Of a stretch of DNA of 64,000 nt, positions 1 to 9,818 are shown one piece after another. Position 1 is the first letter of the stretch. Every line of letters begins with the position of its first letter. The DNA is from Sesamum alatum (taxonomy: Eukaryota; Streptophyta; Magnoliopsida; Lamiales; Pedaliaceae), in NCBI GenBank assembly GCA_034509735.1, contig JACGWO010000005.1, positions 16,047,264-16,111,263 on the forward strand, read 5' to 3'. The notes under the pieces are model-generated. The model saw only the letters and a list, made by a program, of their open reading frames with translations. It searched no databases and was not told where the DNA came from. The translations under genes were made by a program, and so were the position numbers.

Positions 1-1312
1 GCGGGTTATTACTTTTATGACCCCTTGGAACAAAAGGTGTTTGTTTCAAGAAATGCAGTATTCTTGGAGCAAGGCTTCCCAGAAGATATCCAACCTGATG
101 AACTGATCCTTGAGGAATCAAGTGATGGAATCCAAATCATCAGAGTTAGTCGCGGAATCCTCACATAGAGGATTCAGGATTGACACCCGAAGGGCTGACT
201 GACCTCGAGAAATCCAACATACTAGGCATGAAGGACAGCCTCAGGAACAGCCAGCCCCGGTTCCTGAACCGCCAGCTCCGATACAGTCAGCGCCCACAGT
301 CACCACTAACGTCTCCGTTCTCCGTAGGTCTACTAGAGAGTCCAGACCTCCAGTGAGATATGGCTTTCTAAATACGACCGGTCTTCTAGATAACGATCCT
401 AAGACATACGGAGAAGCGATGTCTGACATCGAATCCGGGAAATGGCTTGAGGCCATGAAAACCGAAATGGACTCCATGAGCGAGAACCAAGTCTGGAGAC
501 TTGTAGATCCACCAAAAGGTGTTAAGCCAGTTGGCTGTAAGTGGGTCTACAAGCGCAAACTTGGCGTTGATGGAGATGTCACAACTTTTAAGGTTAGGCT
601 TGTAGCTAAAGGGTACACTCAACGACCCGGGGTCGATTTTGAGGACACCTACTCGCCAGTAGCCATGGTTAAATCCATTCGGATCCTGCTCGCCATAGCC
701 TCATGGTATGATTATGAGATATGGCAAATGGACGTGAAAACAGCCTTTCTCAATGGTTTCGTTGAGGAAGAGATCTATATGGATCAGCCGGAGGGTTTCA
801 CAGTCACTGGAGAAGAACAGAAGGTCTGTCGTCTCCAGAAGTCCTTGTATGGCCTCAAACAAGCATCCCGAAGTTGGAACATTCGCTTCGATGAAGTAAT
901 ACGGGGCTATGACTTCATCAAAAATGAATCCGACCCTTGTATATACAAGAAGGTCAGTGGGAGCTCTATAGTGTTCCTAGTGCTTTACGTGGATGACATT
1001 CTGCTCATTGGTAATGACGTCAGAATGTTAGGAAACACAAAAGCATGGTTGTCAACCAAGTTTTCCATGAAGGACTTGGGTGAAGCCTCCTACATCCTAC
1101 GCATCCAGATTGTCAGGGACAGATCTAAAAGGATGTTAGGGCTCACCCAAAACTCGTATATGGAGAAAGTCCTAAAGAGATATCGAATGGACAACTCCAA
1201 ACGAGGATTCCTTCCAATGAGGCATGGGATCAAGTTATCCAAGAAGCAGTCCCCGCAGACTGATGAGGAACTTGAAAAGATGAAAGTCATCCCCTATGCT
1301 TCTGCCGTAGGT
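1..1312 (+). pseudogene. Copia pol fragment, reverse transcriptase region (element A)
   Basis: This is the C-terminal integrase tail and most of the RT of a Ty1/copia polyprotein, cut by the left window edge. The first 168 bases are open in frame 1 (GYYFYDPLEQKVFVSRNAVF) and then hit a TAG. A small indel near 135-165 moves the rest to frame 2, open to about 1312. RT landmarks are VGCKWVYKRK, LVAKGYTQ, DVKTAFLNG, YGLKQASRSW and the catalytic LYVDDILLIGND. Homology stops abruptly inside the sequence coding ASAVG, where an LTR scrap begins. RNase H is absent. The copy is almost the same as element B's RT in reverse orientation and shares variants with it (STKF, EELEKMK) that element C lacks. Confidence 0.93.
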
Positions 1313-1589
1313 TGCTTTTAATAAGATAAAAGAACACGTTCAAGCGGTGTACCCAGGAAGTTCTCGGGCGTTCGGTGTATCTCATGAATCAAAAATCATA
1401 AAAGAAATCATGGAGGCCATAGGATTAAAAATAAAGAGAAACGAAAATTTAAACCGGAACCTACCGATTTGCTCCAAGTCTCGTTTTCGTCTTCTAACCG
1501 ATACTCGCGTTGTTCCCCGATTTGCTCCAAGTCTCGTATGTGAGACCCTCCAAACAGTAACATGCAATCCACCCACGTATCTTGCACGT
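1313..1589 (-). repeat. LTR1 fragment (internal-3' part), reverse orientation
   Basis: The sequence matches the part of an LTR1 that runs from the 'acgtgcaagatacgtggg' block through the CGAACGCCCGGG motif to TTAAAAGCA, read on the minus strand (compare 36540-36805). Both LTR ends are missing. It lies between two RT fragments pointing at each other. It holds a 20-bp direct duplication (CGATTTGCTCCAAGTCTCGT at 1465-1484 and 1518-1537) that other LTR1 copies lack. Confidence 0.85.
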
Positions 1590-2888
1590 ATATTGGATGC
1601 TACCTACGGCAGAAGCATAGGGGATGACTTTCATCTTTTCAAGTTCCTCATCAGTCTGCGGGGACTGCTTCTTGGATAACTTGATCCCATGCCTCATTGG
1701 AAGGAATCCTCGTTTGGAGTTGTCCATTCGATATCTCTTTAGGACTTTCTCCATATACGAGTTTTGGGTGAGCCCTAACATCCTTTTAGATCTGTCCCTG
1801 ACAATCTGGATGCCTAGGATGTAGGAGGCTTCACCCAAGTCCTTCATGGAAAACTTGGTTGACAACCATGCTTTTGTGTTTCCTAACATTCTGACGTCAT
1901 TACCAATGAGCAGAATGTCATCCACGTAAGGCACTAGGAACACTATAGAGCTCCCACTGACCTTCTTGTATACACAAGGGTCGGATTCGCTTTTGATGAA
2001 GTCATATCCCCGTATTACTTCATCAAATCGAATGTTCCAACTTCGGGATGCTTGTTTGAGGCCATAGATGGACTTCTGGAGACGACAGACCTTCTGTTCT
2101 TCTCCAGTGACCGTGAAACCCTCCGGCTGATCCATATAGATCTCTTCTTCAACGAAACCGTTGAGGAAGGCCGTTTTCACGTCCATCTGCCATATTTCAT
2201 AGTCATACCATGCTGCTATGGCAAGCAGGATCCGAATGGATTTAGCCATGGCTACTGGCGAGTAGGTATCCTCAAAATCGACCCTGGGTCGTTGAGTGTA
2301 TCCCTTAGCTACAAGCCTAGCCTTAAAGGTTGTGACTTCTCCATCAACGCCGAGTTTGCGCTTGTAGACCCACTTACAGCCCACTGGCTTAACACCTTTC
2401 GGTGGATCTACAAGTCTCCAAACTTGGTTCTCGCTCATGGAGTCCATTTTGGTCTTCATGGCCTCAAGCCATTTCCCGGAGTCGATGTCAGACATCGCTT
2501 CCCCGTATGTCTTAGGATCGTTATCCAGAAGATCGGTCGCACCTAGAAACCCATATCTCACTGGAGGTCTGGATTCTCTAGTGGACCTACGGAGGACGGG
2601 AACGTCAGTGGTGACTGTGGGCGCTGACTGTATCGGAGCCGGCGGTTCAGGGACCGGGACTGGCCTTTCTTGAGGTTGTCCTTCATGCCTAGCATGTTGG
2701 ACTTCTCTAGGTTGGTCAGCCCTCCGCGCATTAATCCTGAATCCTCTTGGTGAGGTTTCCGCGGCTATTTCTGATGGCTGAGTTCCATCACTTGATTCCT
2801 CAAGGATCAGCTCATCAGGTTGGATATCCTCCGGGAAGCCTTGCTCCAAGAATACTGCATTCCTTGAAACAAATACCTTTTGTTCCAA
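1590..2888 (-). pseudogene. Element B reverse transcriptase (truncated)
   Basis: One open frame covers the integrase tail (MEQKVFVSRNAVF), a proline-rich linker (PVPVPEPPAPIQSAPTV) and the Copia RT. RT motifs are VGCKWVYKRK, LVAKGYTQ, DVKTAFLNG, YGLKQASRSW and YVDDILLIGND. The residue before the catalytic motif is P (FLVPYVDD) instead of the L seen in the sister copies. Coding similarity ends at GSIQY (1590). The frame then runs on into LTR sequence to 1494, which is not genuine protein. RT would copy element RNA into cDNA in the virus-like particle, but this copy is broken upstream and has no RNase H. Confidence 0.93.
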
Positions 2889-3052
2889 AGGGTCATAAAA
2901 GTAATAACCCCAGTTTCTCTAGGGTATCCAACGAACCTGCATAGGCTAGACCTGGATTCTAGCTTATCTCCCACTAACCTCTTGACGTATGCGGGGCTAC
3001 CCCACACTTTCAAGTAGTTGTAGGACGCAGGCTTGCCGTGCCATAATCTCAT
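2807..3052 (-). pseudogene. Element B integrase C-terminal segment (frameshifted)
   Basis: This continues integrase in another frame (LWHGKPASYNYLKVWG, AYVKRLVGDKLESRSSLCRF) and is then pushed out of frame again near 2910, where a GVITFMTLWN tail replaces the GYYFYDPLE seen in other copies. It overlaps the ends of the flanking frames, as expected for indels and not for a separate gene. Confidence 0.85.
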
Positions 3053-3461
3053 ATGGCGTTTGGGTCAATGCACTGGTAGGCGCCAAATTCAACAACTTGG
3101 CTGCCGTTTCTAATGCATAACCCCAAAACGATAAGGGCAATTTGGTAAAACTCATCATGGACCGAACCATGTCCAACAGGGTTCGGTTCCTCCTTTCAGA
3201 GACGCTATTTAACTGTGGTGTTCTGGGAGGTGTCCATTCCGATATTATAACATTTTCTTTTAGATAATCTAGGAATTCGGCACTAAGGTATTCACCGCCT
3301 CGGTCTGACCGTAGGACTTTAATTTTGCAGTTGGTCTGGTTCTCCACTTCAAGCCTGAATTCTTTAAACCTCTCAAGAGCTTCAGACTTGTACCTCATCA
3401 GGTAAACATAACCGTACCGTGAATGATCATCGGTGAAGGTTATGAAGTAGGAGAACCTCAC
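2997..3461 (-). pseudogene. Element B integrase core (frameshifted)
   Basis: This is the rve-type integrase core: SYFITFTDDHSRYGYVYL, then LRSDRGGEYLS with the second catalytic Asp, then VSERRNRTLLDM with the catalytic Glu. The first catalytic Asp (VHTDVCGP) is in the upstream frame. A frameshift near 3460 cuts it from the gag-protease frame, and another near 3050 cuts it from its C-terminal part. Integrase would join element cDNA to host DNA and make the 5-bp duplications seen elsewhere in this window. Confidence 0.9.
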
Positions 3462-4995
3462 CTCGGGCCTGCGTCCTTAGTGGTCCACATACGTCTGTAT
3501 GGACCAAGTCCAACAGACCTGTGGCAAGCCTGCTTTGTCCTACAAAGGGCTTCTTGGTCATTTTCCCTCTTAGACAAGACTCACAAGTTGGTAGATCACT
3601 CAAGTCTCCAACCTCTAGGTTCTTTGAGTCTACCAACCTTTTCATCCTATCTTGGGATATGTGACCTAGCCTAGCGTGCCACAGACGTGCGTTCCCGTTA
3701 TTATCTAATTTCCGTTTGTGTTGAGCGTTAAGAACGAAATTCGTTTGTTGCAAGATATAGAGCCCGTTGTGCAATGTACCAAGTAGATGAGCAATTCCAC
3801 ACCTCATCAAATAAAAGCAATTTTTATTGATTCTGAACTCATAACCACTATTGTCCAACAATGGAATGGAAATGATGTTCTTAATCATACTAGGTACAAA
3901 ATAAACCTGCTCTAATTCTATGCTAATGGTATCACTAATTACTAAAGTGGCGGATCCTACTGCTTCTGCCGAGATGGCCTTGCCATTTCCGAGCTTCAGG
4001 ATCATGTCCCCGCTACTTAGTTTTCTGCTTCTTTTCAGCACCTGCAAATCATTGCAAATGTGAGCTCCACAGCCGGTATCCAATACCCAAGAGGCAGAAT
4101 TAGTGACCATGTTAACCTCAATCACAAATATACCTTGGTTTGAGAAGAGTTTGGGGCACTCTCTCTTCCAATGCCCTTTCTCACGGCAGTTGATACATAT
4201 GTCATTTGCCTTTGACTGTTGCTTGGAGACAACTTTTCCCTTTCCTTTGCCTTTCCCCTCTTTGGCAATGGGAACACTCTGAGTGTTCGTAGCTGCTATG
4301 ACGGCTTTTCCCTTCCCCTTCTTCTTTTTCCAACGTCCGGCACCCTTGCCTTTCGTCTTGGAAGTTGAAGCACCTCCAAACAATACCGAAGGCGTGGACT
4401 TCTTAGTCGTTGCCTCGTATTGCACCAACATATTGATCAACTCATGAATGCCCTTCTCAAGTGTATTCATGTTATAGTTGACGATAAATTGGTCGAAGGA
4501 GGGTGGGAGTGACTGAAGGATCACATCTATGTACGTTTCGTTATCGAGACCTGCCTTTAGGTCCTCGAGCTTTTCCACTAGGGTAAGCATTTTAACCCCA
4601 TGCTCTTGTACAGAGGATCCTTCTGTCATTTTAGTTCCAAAGAACGCCTTGGTCGCGACATACCTAGTATGCCGGTCCGGGACTGCATAGCAATCCTTAA
4701 GGCGAGCCATAATGGAAGGGACATCGTCTAGCCTTTCATATTGCTTCTGAATCTCATTGGTCATCGAAGCAAGTATGATGCTACGGACCTTCCGGTTATC
4801 CTTATGCCAAGTCTCGAACGTCTCACGTTCTTCTGGCGTGGATCCTTCCGGTAAGGTCCTAGGGAGAGGCTCGTCCATGACGTAGCCTTGGTTCTCGTAA
4901 TCTAGGACTATCCTGAGATTGCGCAACCAGTCGTTGTAATTTGTTCCATTGAATTTGTTTGTCTCAAGAATGGTTGATAGTGGGTTCTTAGACAT
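3427..4995 (-). CDS. Element B Gag, protease and pre-integrase, 522 aa
   Basis: The longest open Gag frame in the window. Residues 1-200 are the Copia Gag capsid region (starts MSKNPLSTILETNKFNGTNY). Residues 200-262 are Lys/Gly-rich. A complete CCHC zinc knuckle (CINCREKGHWKREC) spans residues 267-280. The aspartic protease active site WVLDTGCGAH is at about 303-312, and the GAG-pre-integrase domain (LWHARLGHISQDRMKRL) leads into the start of integrase (VHTDVCGP). The last dozen residues are out of frame after an indel near 3460. The start is the ATG matched exactly by element C at 21297. Gag packages element RNA and the protease would cut the polyprotein. Truncated, so probably not functional as a full polyprotein. 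Confidence 0.93.
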   Translation of the reverse strand: MSKNPLSTILETNKFNGTNYNDWLRNLRIVLDYENQGYVMDEPLPRTLPEGSTPEERETFETWHKDNRKVRSIILASMTNEIQKQYERLDDVPSIMARLKDCYAVPDRHTRYVATKAFFGTKMTEGSSVQEHGVKMLTLVEKLEDLKAGLDNETYIDVILQSLPPSFDQFIVNYNMNTLEKGIHELINMLVQYEATTKKSTPSVLFGGASTSKTKGKGAGRWKKKKGKGKAVIAATNTQSVPIAKEGKGKGKGKVVSKQQSKANDICINCREKGHWKRECPKLFSNQGIFVIEVNMVTNSASWVLDTGCGAHICNDLQVLKRSRKLSSGDMILKLGNGKAISAEAVGSATLVISDTISIELEQVYFVPSMIKNIISIPLLDNSGYEFRINKNCFYLMRCGIAHLLGTLHNGLYILQQTNFVLNAQHKRKLDNNGNARLWHARLGHISQDRMKRLVDSKNLEVGDLSDLPTCESCLRGKMTKKPFVGQSRLATGLLDLVHTDVCGPLRTQARGEVLLLHNLHR

Positions 4996-6499
4996 TTTAA
5001 AAACTACATTTAGAAAACAACGCGCGATCAGCAGAAAATAAAGACGGTGGTTTGATGAAATAATTAAATGCTTGGTCTTTAGTCATTTAATCCTCCCACT
5101 ATTTATACGAAAACACGGTACTCTCAAACGTGATTTTCGGGAAATCCTTTCCTAGTGGGCTTGGGATCCACAGCGATTTTTCCCATACCCGCTTTTACGA
5201 TTCGCATGGAAAAGATCCTGTGGGAGGTATTCCATACCATTCTCGTTCCACGAGATTCCCAAGATTATTGCCTCACCCTTTCGCATGATCCCGAGGACTC
5301 CAAGCGGATCATGCTAATTGGGCGTCAGACCCGACCCAATCGACCGAGCCATGGACCCACTAGTACCCCCACGACTCGTGAGACAGGTAACAGCAGCCCA
5401 TTTTTCGTTCATGACACAGTGCAGCTTCTTTTAAGTACAATAACGTGCCACGACTCGTGAGACCACGCTATTGACCTAAAACAGCTTCCTCACTGTGCCA
5501 TGGATTGGAAGGCATGGACAAACTCCTAGAGTTCATGTCCACTTTATCTAGGGTCTAATATTTCAACATTGGTCCAACCAATGTGAGAGTAGTGAATGAC
5601 CGAGATCTCATAATATATCCATACATTCATCCATAATGCATAAATAAAATCCATCCATAGCAGTTATATGATAAATAAAAGCCATTCATCCATCATAATA
5701 ACCACATGCAAAATTAAAGCCTAGCACGCCCCTGTTGGATGATCACGAGCCCGAATCCTATGCGATCCACTGAGCCCGCAGTGGATCTATGGTCAATCTA
5801 GGGTTGGTCCTATACTATTACAATAATAGTAACCCAATCATCATGCTGATGGGCCTTGGTCTCTTTTTCTCTTTCTTCACTTCATGGAAAACGCCAAGGG
5901 ACCTCCGGTCTGGGCTCTCCATGTGGTCCTTCCTTCTTCTCCACCAATTACAAAAAATGGAAACCTCACTCCTAGTCTACTCTCATTACATATTAAAAAG
6001 TAGAAACCCCAGCGAAAACCCGGGGGGAGTACATAAGGAGGGAGGTAGAAAGCCTTATTATTCCAAGGCACTAGAAAGAGAGAAGGAGAAAGCAGTTAAA
6101 GAGTTAAACCATACATCCGGTCTAGGGCTCGTGATCATCCATTTCCATCCAACACACATAATCACATGATCCAATCACATAATTACAATATACCAATAAT
6201 TCATGATTTCCAATCATAATAATCCAAAACAGAAATAAATGATCATGTGCGCAACGTGTAAAAAATAAAATACAAATGTTGGTAATAATATTTTTCTCGT
6301 TTTAGGAAAACCTTTCCTCATTATTTTAAGTAAAATAACCCCGGGATTCCAAATCCAATTTATTTTACTCCTAAAATAATGTCTTTAGGAATTTAGGCAA
6401 AATTGAACCCAAAAACGAATTTTCAGAATTAATTCAAAATTAAAACTGAAAAGTAAATAATAAATAAAAATTAATAATACTAGGGTTTCAAAAACCCTA

Positions 6500-6995
6500 G
6501 CTGCAGCAGCCGCCGGCCGCCGCCACCGGCAGCAGCCGGCCGGCCGTGCGCGCAGGGCAGCAGGCCCAGCCTGCCGCCTCTGCTCGCGCGCAGGCCCCTT
6601 GCCTGCGTGCGCGCGCGCAGGCTCCTCTGCCTCGCGCGGCCTGGTGTTCCGGCAGGCCGTCGCGCGCGCAGGCTCCTCTGCCTCGCGCGCGCCGGCCTGC
6701 TGGTCGCCAGCCGCGTGCCTGCGCTGTGCGCAGTGCGCGCGCGCAGACGCGCACTGGGCACGCCCGCCGGGCGCGCGCGCGCAGACGCCTCCGTCTGCGT
6801 GCGCGCGCGCCTGGCAGCGCGCCTGGTGCCGTCCGCGCGCGGGCTCTCCGCCCGACAGCCTTGCGCACGCGCGCGCTGCCCCTGCGCGGCCGGCTGGGCG
6901 GGCGCGCGCAGGCTACCCTTGCCTGCGCGCGTCTGCCCTGCCGGCAGCGCTCGGCTGCGCGCGACCAGCCTTCCCGGCTGGCCGGCTGTGGCGTT
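6500..6995 (-). repeat. GC-rich leader island of element B
   Basis: A sharply bounded, strongly GC-rich stretch made of short CGCGCG, GCAGGC and GCCTGC words, set in AT-rich leader. It includes a repeated segment around 6618-6650 and 6659-6695 (GCGCGCGCAGGCTCCTCTGC in both). One border is the palindrome CTAGGGTTT/AAACCCTAG (about 6480-6500). The other is GGCTGGCCGGCTGTGGCG. Confidence 0.85.
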
Positions 6996-7188
6996 TCTCG
7001 TTTTTCAGTTCAAATTTTCCCCCGTTTCCCAAGAAAAACAGAAAAATACCAACATTTAGAATTTCACACGAATTAAAAGCAATAAAACAACATGCTTTAA
7101 TAATCAAGAAAATCAAGATTCAATTAAAACATGCTCAAAACACGTTTCATGCTTAAAACGCACATAAACCCTAGGCCTATACACCGAA

Positions 7189-7204
7189 CCGGGCTCTGAT
7201 ACCA
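7189..7204 (-). other. Primer-binding site of element B (tRNA-iMet)
   Basis: The minus strand reads TGGTATCAGAGCCCGG, complementary to the 3' end of plant initiator tRNA-Met. It lies one base inside the LTR. It would prime minus-strand cDNA synthesis. Confidence 0.93.
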
Positions 7205-7205
7205 C

Positions 7206-9194
7206 TGAAAGTAATTGTGGATCGTCCCGGGAAAAGCGCGAATGCGGAAGCGCGGTATAATTAAAAAAAATAAATGCGGAATTTAAGCATGCTTTTAAAT
7301 TAAAACACGTTTCAAAGGGTGTGCCTTTGAAATTTCCCGGGTGTTTGGTGTATCTCATGAATAAATCACATATAACATATCATGGAGGCCATAGGGTTGA
7401 AAATAAAAGAGGACGAAAATCTAAAACGAGACCTACCCGTTGTCGTTTTCGTCTTCAACGGCTACACGCGTTGTTCCCCGTTTTGCACCAAGATCTCGTT
7501 CTTGAGACCCTCCAAATCGTGACACACGATCCACCCACGTATCTTGCACGTCGTGCTAGCAACGAACAAGTGTATAATATTTGGAGTGGATGAATCAATC
7601 AACACGTTATGAATTAACGGTATTGATTCATCAAGTTCTAATGTTCCAAGAACAAGAGAACAAAGAAACAATTTCTTGGAGTGTGTGAGAGAGAGAGGGG
7701 GCGGACGAGATGGAGGGAGAGAGAGAGACGAGTTGTGTGTGTGTTGTGTGTGTGTTGGAGATTCATCATCCTTCAACTTGTAGGATGCTAGGGGTTTATA
7801 TAGAAGAGGAGTTTAATCCTCTTTAAACTCCTCTTTTAAGAACTCTAATTTGACTAGGATTTTGACCTAGTCAAAGTCCTAGTCAAAGTAGTGTTTTGAC
7901 CTAGTCAAAACAATCCTAGCCATCCATCTCTCCCATTGATCTCAACCGTTGATTTAATTTAATTTAATGAAATATTTAAAACCTATTTAAATATTTCCAA
8001 GAGGCTAAAATAAATATTATTTAAGCCCATTAAATAAATCCCTTTGATAAATCTAATTTATAAATTTAATTCCTTATATCTAATAGAAGGAATTATTTCT
8101 CCAAGAAAAATAAAGGACCCGATTAAATCCAATTTAATCATTCCTTCACTCCAATATTTAATTCCTAATTAAATATCTAAATGTGTGTGGATAGTGTGTG
8201 ACTCTTTAGGTTCACCTTTCAGCTAGACTTGGTCGGATTCCTAGAATCCTTCCGTTACCATGGGTGGCCATCTAGCAACGGTCCATGGCACTAGAGACTA
8301 GGTGAAATATTCAGGGATGAACATTTAGGCTCTAACAGTACACTTGTCCTTCTGTCTTCGGTCTCATCACTTAGAGTCTAGGGCACGGAAAATGCAGGTA
8401 CCCATTTTGGACCTAAGTGTCGGTCTGTCCTCACTAAACGCCGCAAAGGAATCCTTCCCTTCTGTTCAGTCACTGTGGCCACAGTTTTAGGGACAAGACC
8501 TAGAGTATATATATGAGACTCAACTGCCAAAACCTATTGACAGGAGACAGATCCTTTCTTGGAAACTACTGTCACTTTGCACACCAGAACTGCACTAGAC
8601 ATGGCTTATGACTACCAAAGAGAATTCTGGCAATCTCTCACCATACCTAAGATACAGCCCTGATGTACAGGTAAACTCAGCAATTCCTCAAGTCAAAGGA
8701 CTTGACCTGTACCGTTTGAACCGGGAATACACGTCATACCTTGCTGACCATACTCAAGGTCCTCCGTAAGACGGTTCCCGCGAGTCACCTCAGTCAGCTG
8801 CGTCCTAGCATGCTAACCCACTAACACTGCTTAGACGACCCTCATCACCCGTCGATGAAACACGATAGCAGGTGCTTAGTGCAAGTCTCAAATGGAATCC
8901 CGGTACCCATTTTCGGGATTCCTTGACTTGGAGATTTCCGGACTGATTCGGGAAGACTGATTCCATGGACCTACCTCCAAGCGTAGTCCCAGTCCCCGAA
9001 ATTGATTCTCAGTCCGTGGGCTTTGTTTGCGTAGTGAACAGATATGGAAAACAAATATAAGTGAACACAAACAAAGTGATGCCAAATGAAATTCACTTCT
9101 TTATTCATTAATGATTTATCAAACACCTATAATTGTCTAGACATAGGTTACATATACCCGCCAAAATTGGCTTACATGGTCACCTATTCTAACA
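7206..9194 (-). repeat. 5' LTR of element B (LTR1)
   Basis: 1989 bp. On minus it starts TGTTAGAATAGGTGACCATG and ends TTTCA next to the primer site. It holds the CTGTGGCCACAG dyad, the cross-family U3 block, a W-box-like cluster, a TATA box, a pyrimidine/CA-rich start region and the terminal hairpin (TTTCAAAGG/CCTTTGAAA at 7310-7332). It is very similar to the solo LTR at 22634-24625 and the LTR at 40327-42304. Confidence 0.93.
7795..7915 (-). promoter_or_regulatory. LTR1 promoter: TATA box with TTGAC cluster
   Basis: TATATAAA lies on minus at 7795-7802. Upstream of it (7849-7911) are several TTGACT/TTGACC words in both directions, arranged as nested TTTGACTAGG...CCTAGTCAAA inverted repeats. 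TTGAC[C/T] is the WRKY W-box core, so defence or stress-inducible transcription is inferred and not shown. A short GAGTTTAA...TTAAACTC inverted repeat sits between the two. Confidence 0.7.
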
Positions 9195-9239
9195 TGGGCT
9201 TTGTTGCGATATAAGTAAAACACCGTTTTAACATATAAG
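9195..9239 (-). repeat. Short inverted LTR2 snippet at junction
   Basis: About 40 bp (TGGGCTTTGTTGCGATATAA and on) match the 5' part of LTR2 on the minus strand. The following 580 bp are LTR2 3' part on the plus strand. The snippet abuts the start of element B's LTR. Confidence 0.7.
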
Positions 9240-9818
9240 AATTGATTGCAATAATCACATTAATTATGTATATATATGTGTATATACTAACATCAAAGCA
9301 AGAGATTCATTATTCATCTTTTCTAGGAAGAGAAGAAGAAACATACACTCCCCTCTCTCCCTCAACTCTCGGCCACCTCTCCCTCTCTACACTTGTGTTC
9401 TTCATTTGATCTAGGATCAATTGGAAGAACAAAGTGAGTTTAAGAAGAACACTAATTGATAGTGTTATCCTTCTTAACTGGAATCCTCCTAGATCTATTT
9501 TCCTCTAGTAAGGAAAACGAGCATCTCTTCCGGTGTGGTGTGGAGAGTTCATACTTTCCGGAAAGGAACAACGCAAGTAGCCGATTGAGAGATAAACTAC
9601 TAAGATAGCATCGGTTTATTATGCTTTCGTAGTTTATTATTTTGTCTATGCCCTATGTTCAATATGCATATTTAATATTGATATATCCTACATCAAACAC
9701 CCGGTTGAGAACCCAAGGGAACACCCCTTGGTATTTTACAATTATGCTATTTAAATTTTTAATTTACCGCATTCTCACGCTTCCGATCACGCTTCCGGGC
9801 GGATCCGCTTGTCCTTCA
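9240..9818 (+). repeat. LTR2 3' fragment
   Basis: Begins in the AATCACATTAATTATG block next to the TATA-like TATATATA and runs to the LTR2 terminus GGATCCGCTTGTCCTTCA. It contains the terminal hairpin with arms CCAAGGG/CCCTTGG and loop AACAC (9713-9731). The first three quarters of the LTR are missing. Confidence 0.88.

Larger units (their letters stand above)
1..2909. repeat. Large inverted repeat (RT arms around LTR scrap)
   Basis: Bases 1-1312 and 1590-2909 are near-identical RT sequences in opposite orientation with a 277-bp spacer. The left arm ends at GCCGTAGGT. The right arm, read on minus, carries on for only 12 more bases. The left arm leaves the window, so its full length is unknown. 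Confidence 0.9.
4996..7205 (-). other. Element B untranslated leader
   Basis: About 2.2 kb between primer site and gag ATG, collinear with element C's leader (19061-21296). From gag outward (rising coordinates) it holds paired CTCACGAGTCGTGG palindromes (minus strand; 5369-5382 and 5448-5461), the CACTGCGGG...CAGTG stem block (about 5770-5790), a conserved block around 5930-6130, AT-rich sequence, a hairpin and the GC-rich island. The arginine/alanine-rich open frames in the island run in several frames on both strands and are not credible genes. Confidence 0.8.
1590..9194 (-). mobile_element. Copia element B, LTR1 family, 3'-truncated
   Basis: Read on the minus strand the order is 5' LTR (9194-7206), primer site, 2.2-kb leader with GC island, gag, protease, integrase and RT. 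It stops within pol at 1590, so RNase H, polypurine tract and 3' LTR are missing. The three frameshifts in pol make it non-autonomous. Domain content and leader are collinear with element C on the plus strand. Confidence 0.93.

Noticed and set aside
2052..2546. 164-aa open frame antisense to RT, recurring at 25740-26234 and in part at 58797-59066
   Set aside because: It is an exact shadow of conserved RT codons. Its recurrence follows from RT conservation, and no start context or independent conservation supports it.
6480..7160. Overlapping Arg/Ala/Pro-rich open frames of 90-185 codons in the GC island (also 19108-20045 and 62743-63182)
   Set aside because: They are open in several frames on both strands at once because GC-rich DNA has few stops. 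They share no stable protein sequence between elements and run into AT-rich leader.
7183..7206. tRNA-like sequence TGGTATCAGAGC at several sites
   Set aside because: Only the 12-16 nt primer-binding part is present, always next to an LTR. There is no cloverleaf, so these are primer sites and not tRNA genes.
7462..7776. 104-aa frame (MKDDESPTHTQHTHNSSLSLPPS), also at 24056 and 41740
   Set aside because: It is the translated CA/CT-rich region downstream of the LTR1 TATA box. It recurs only because the LTR recurs.
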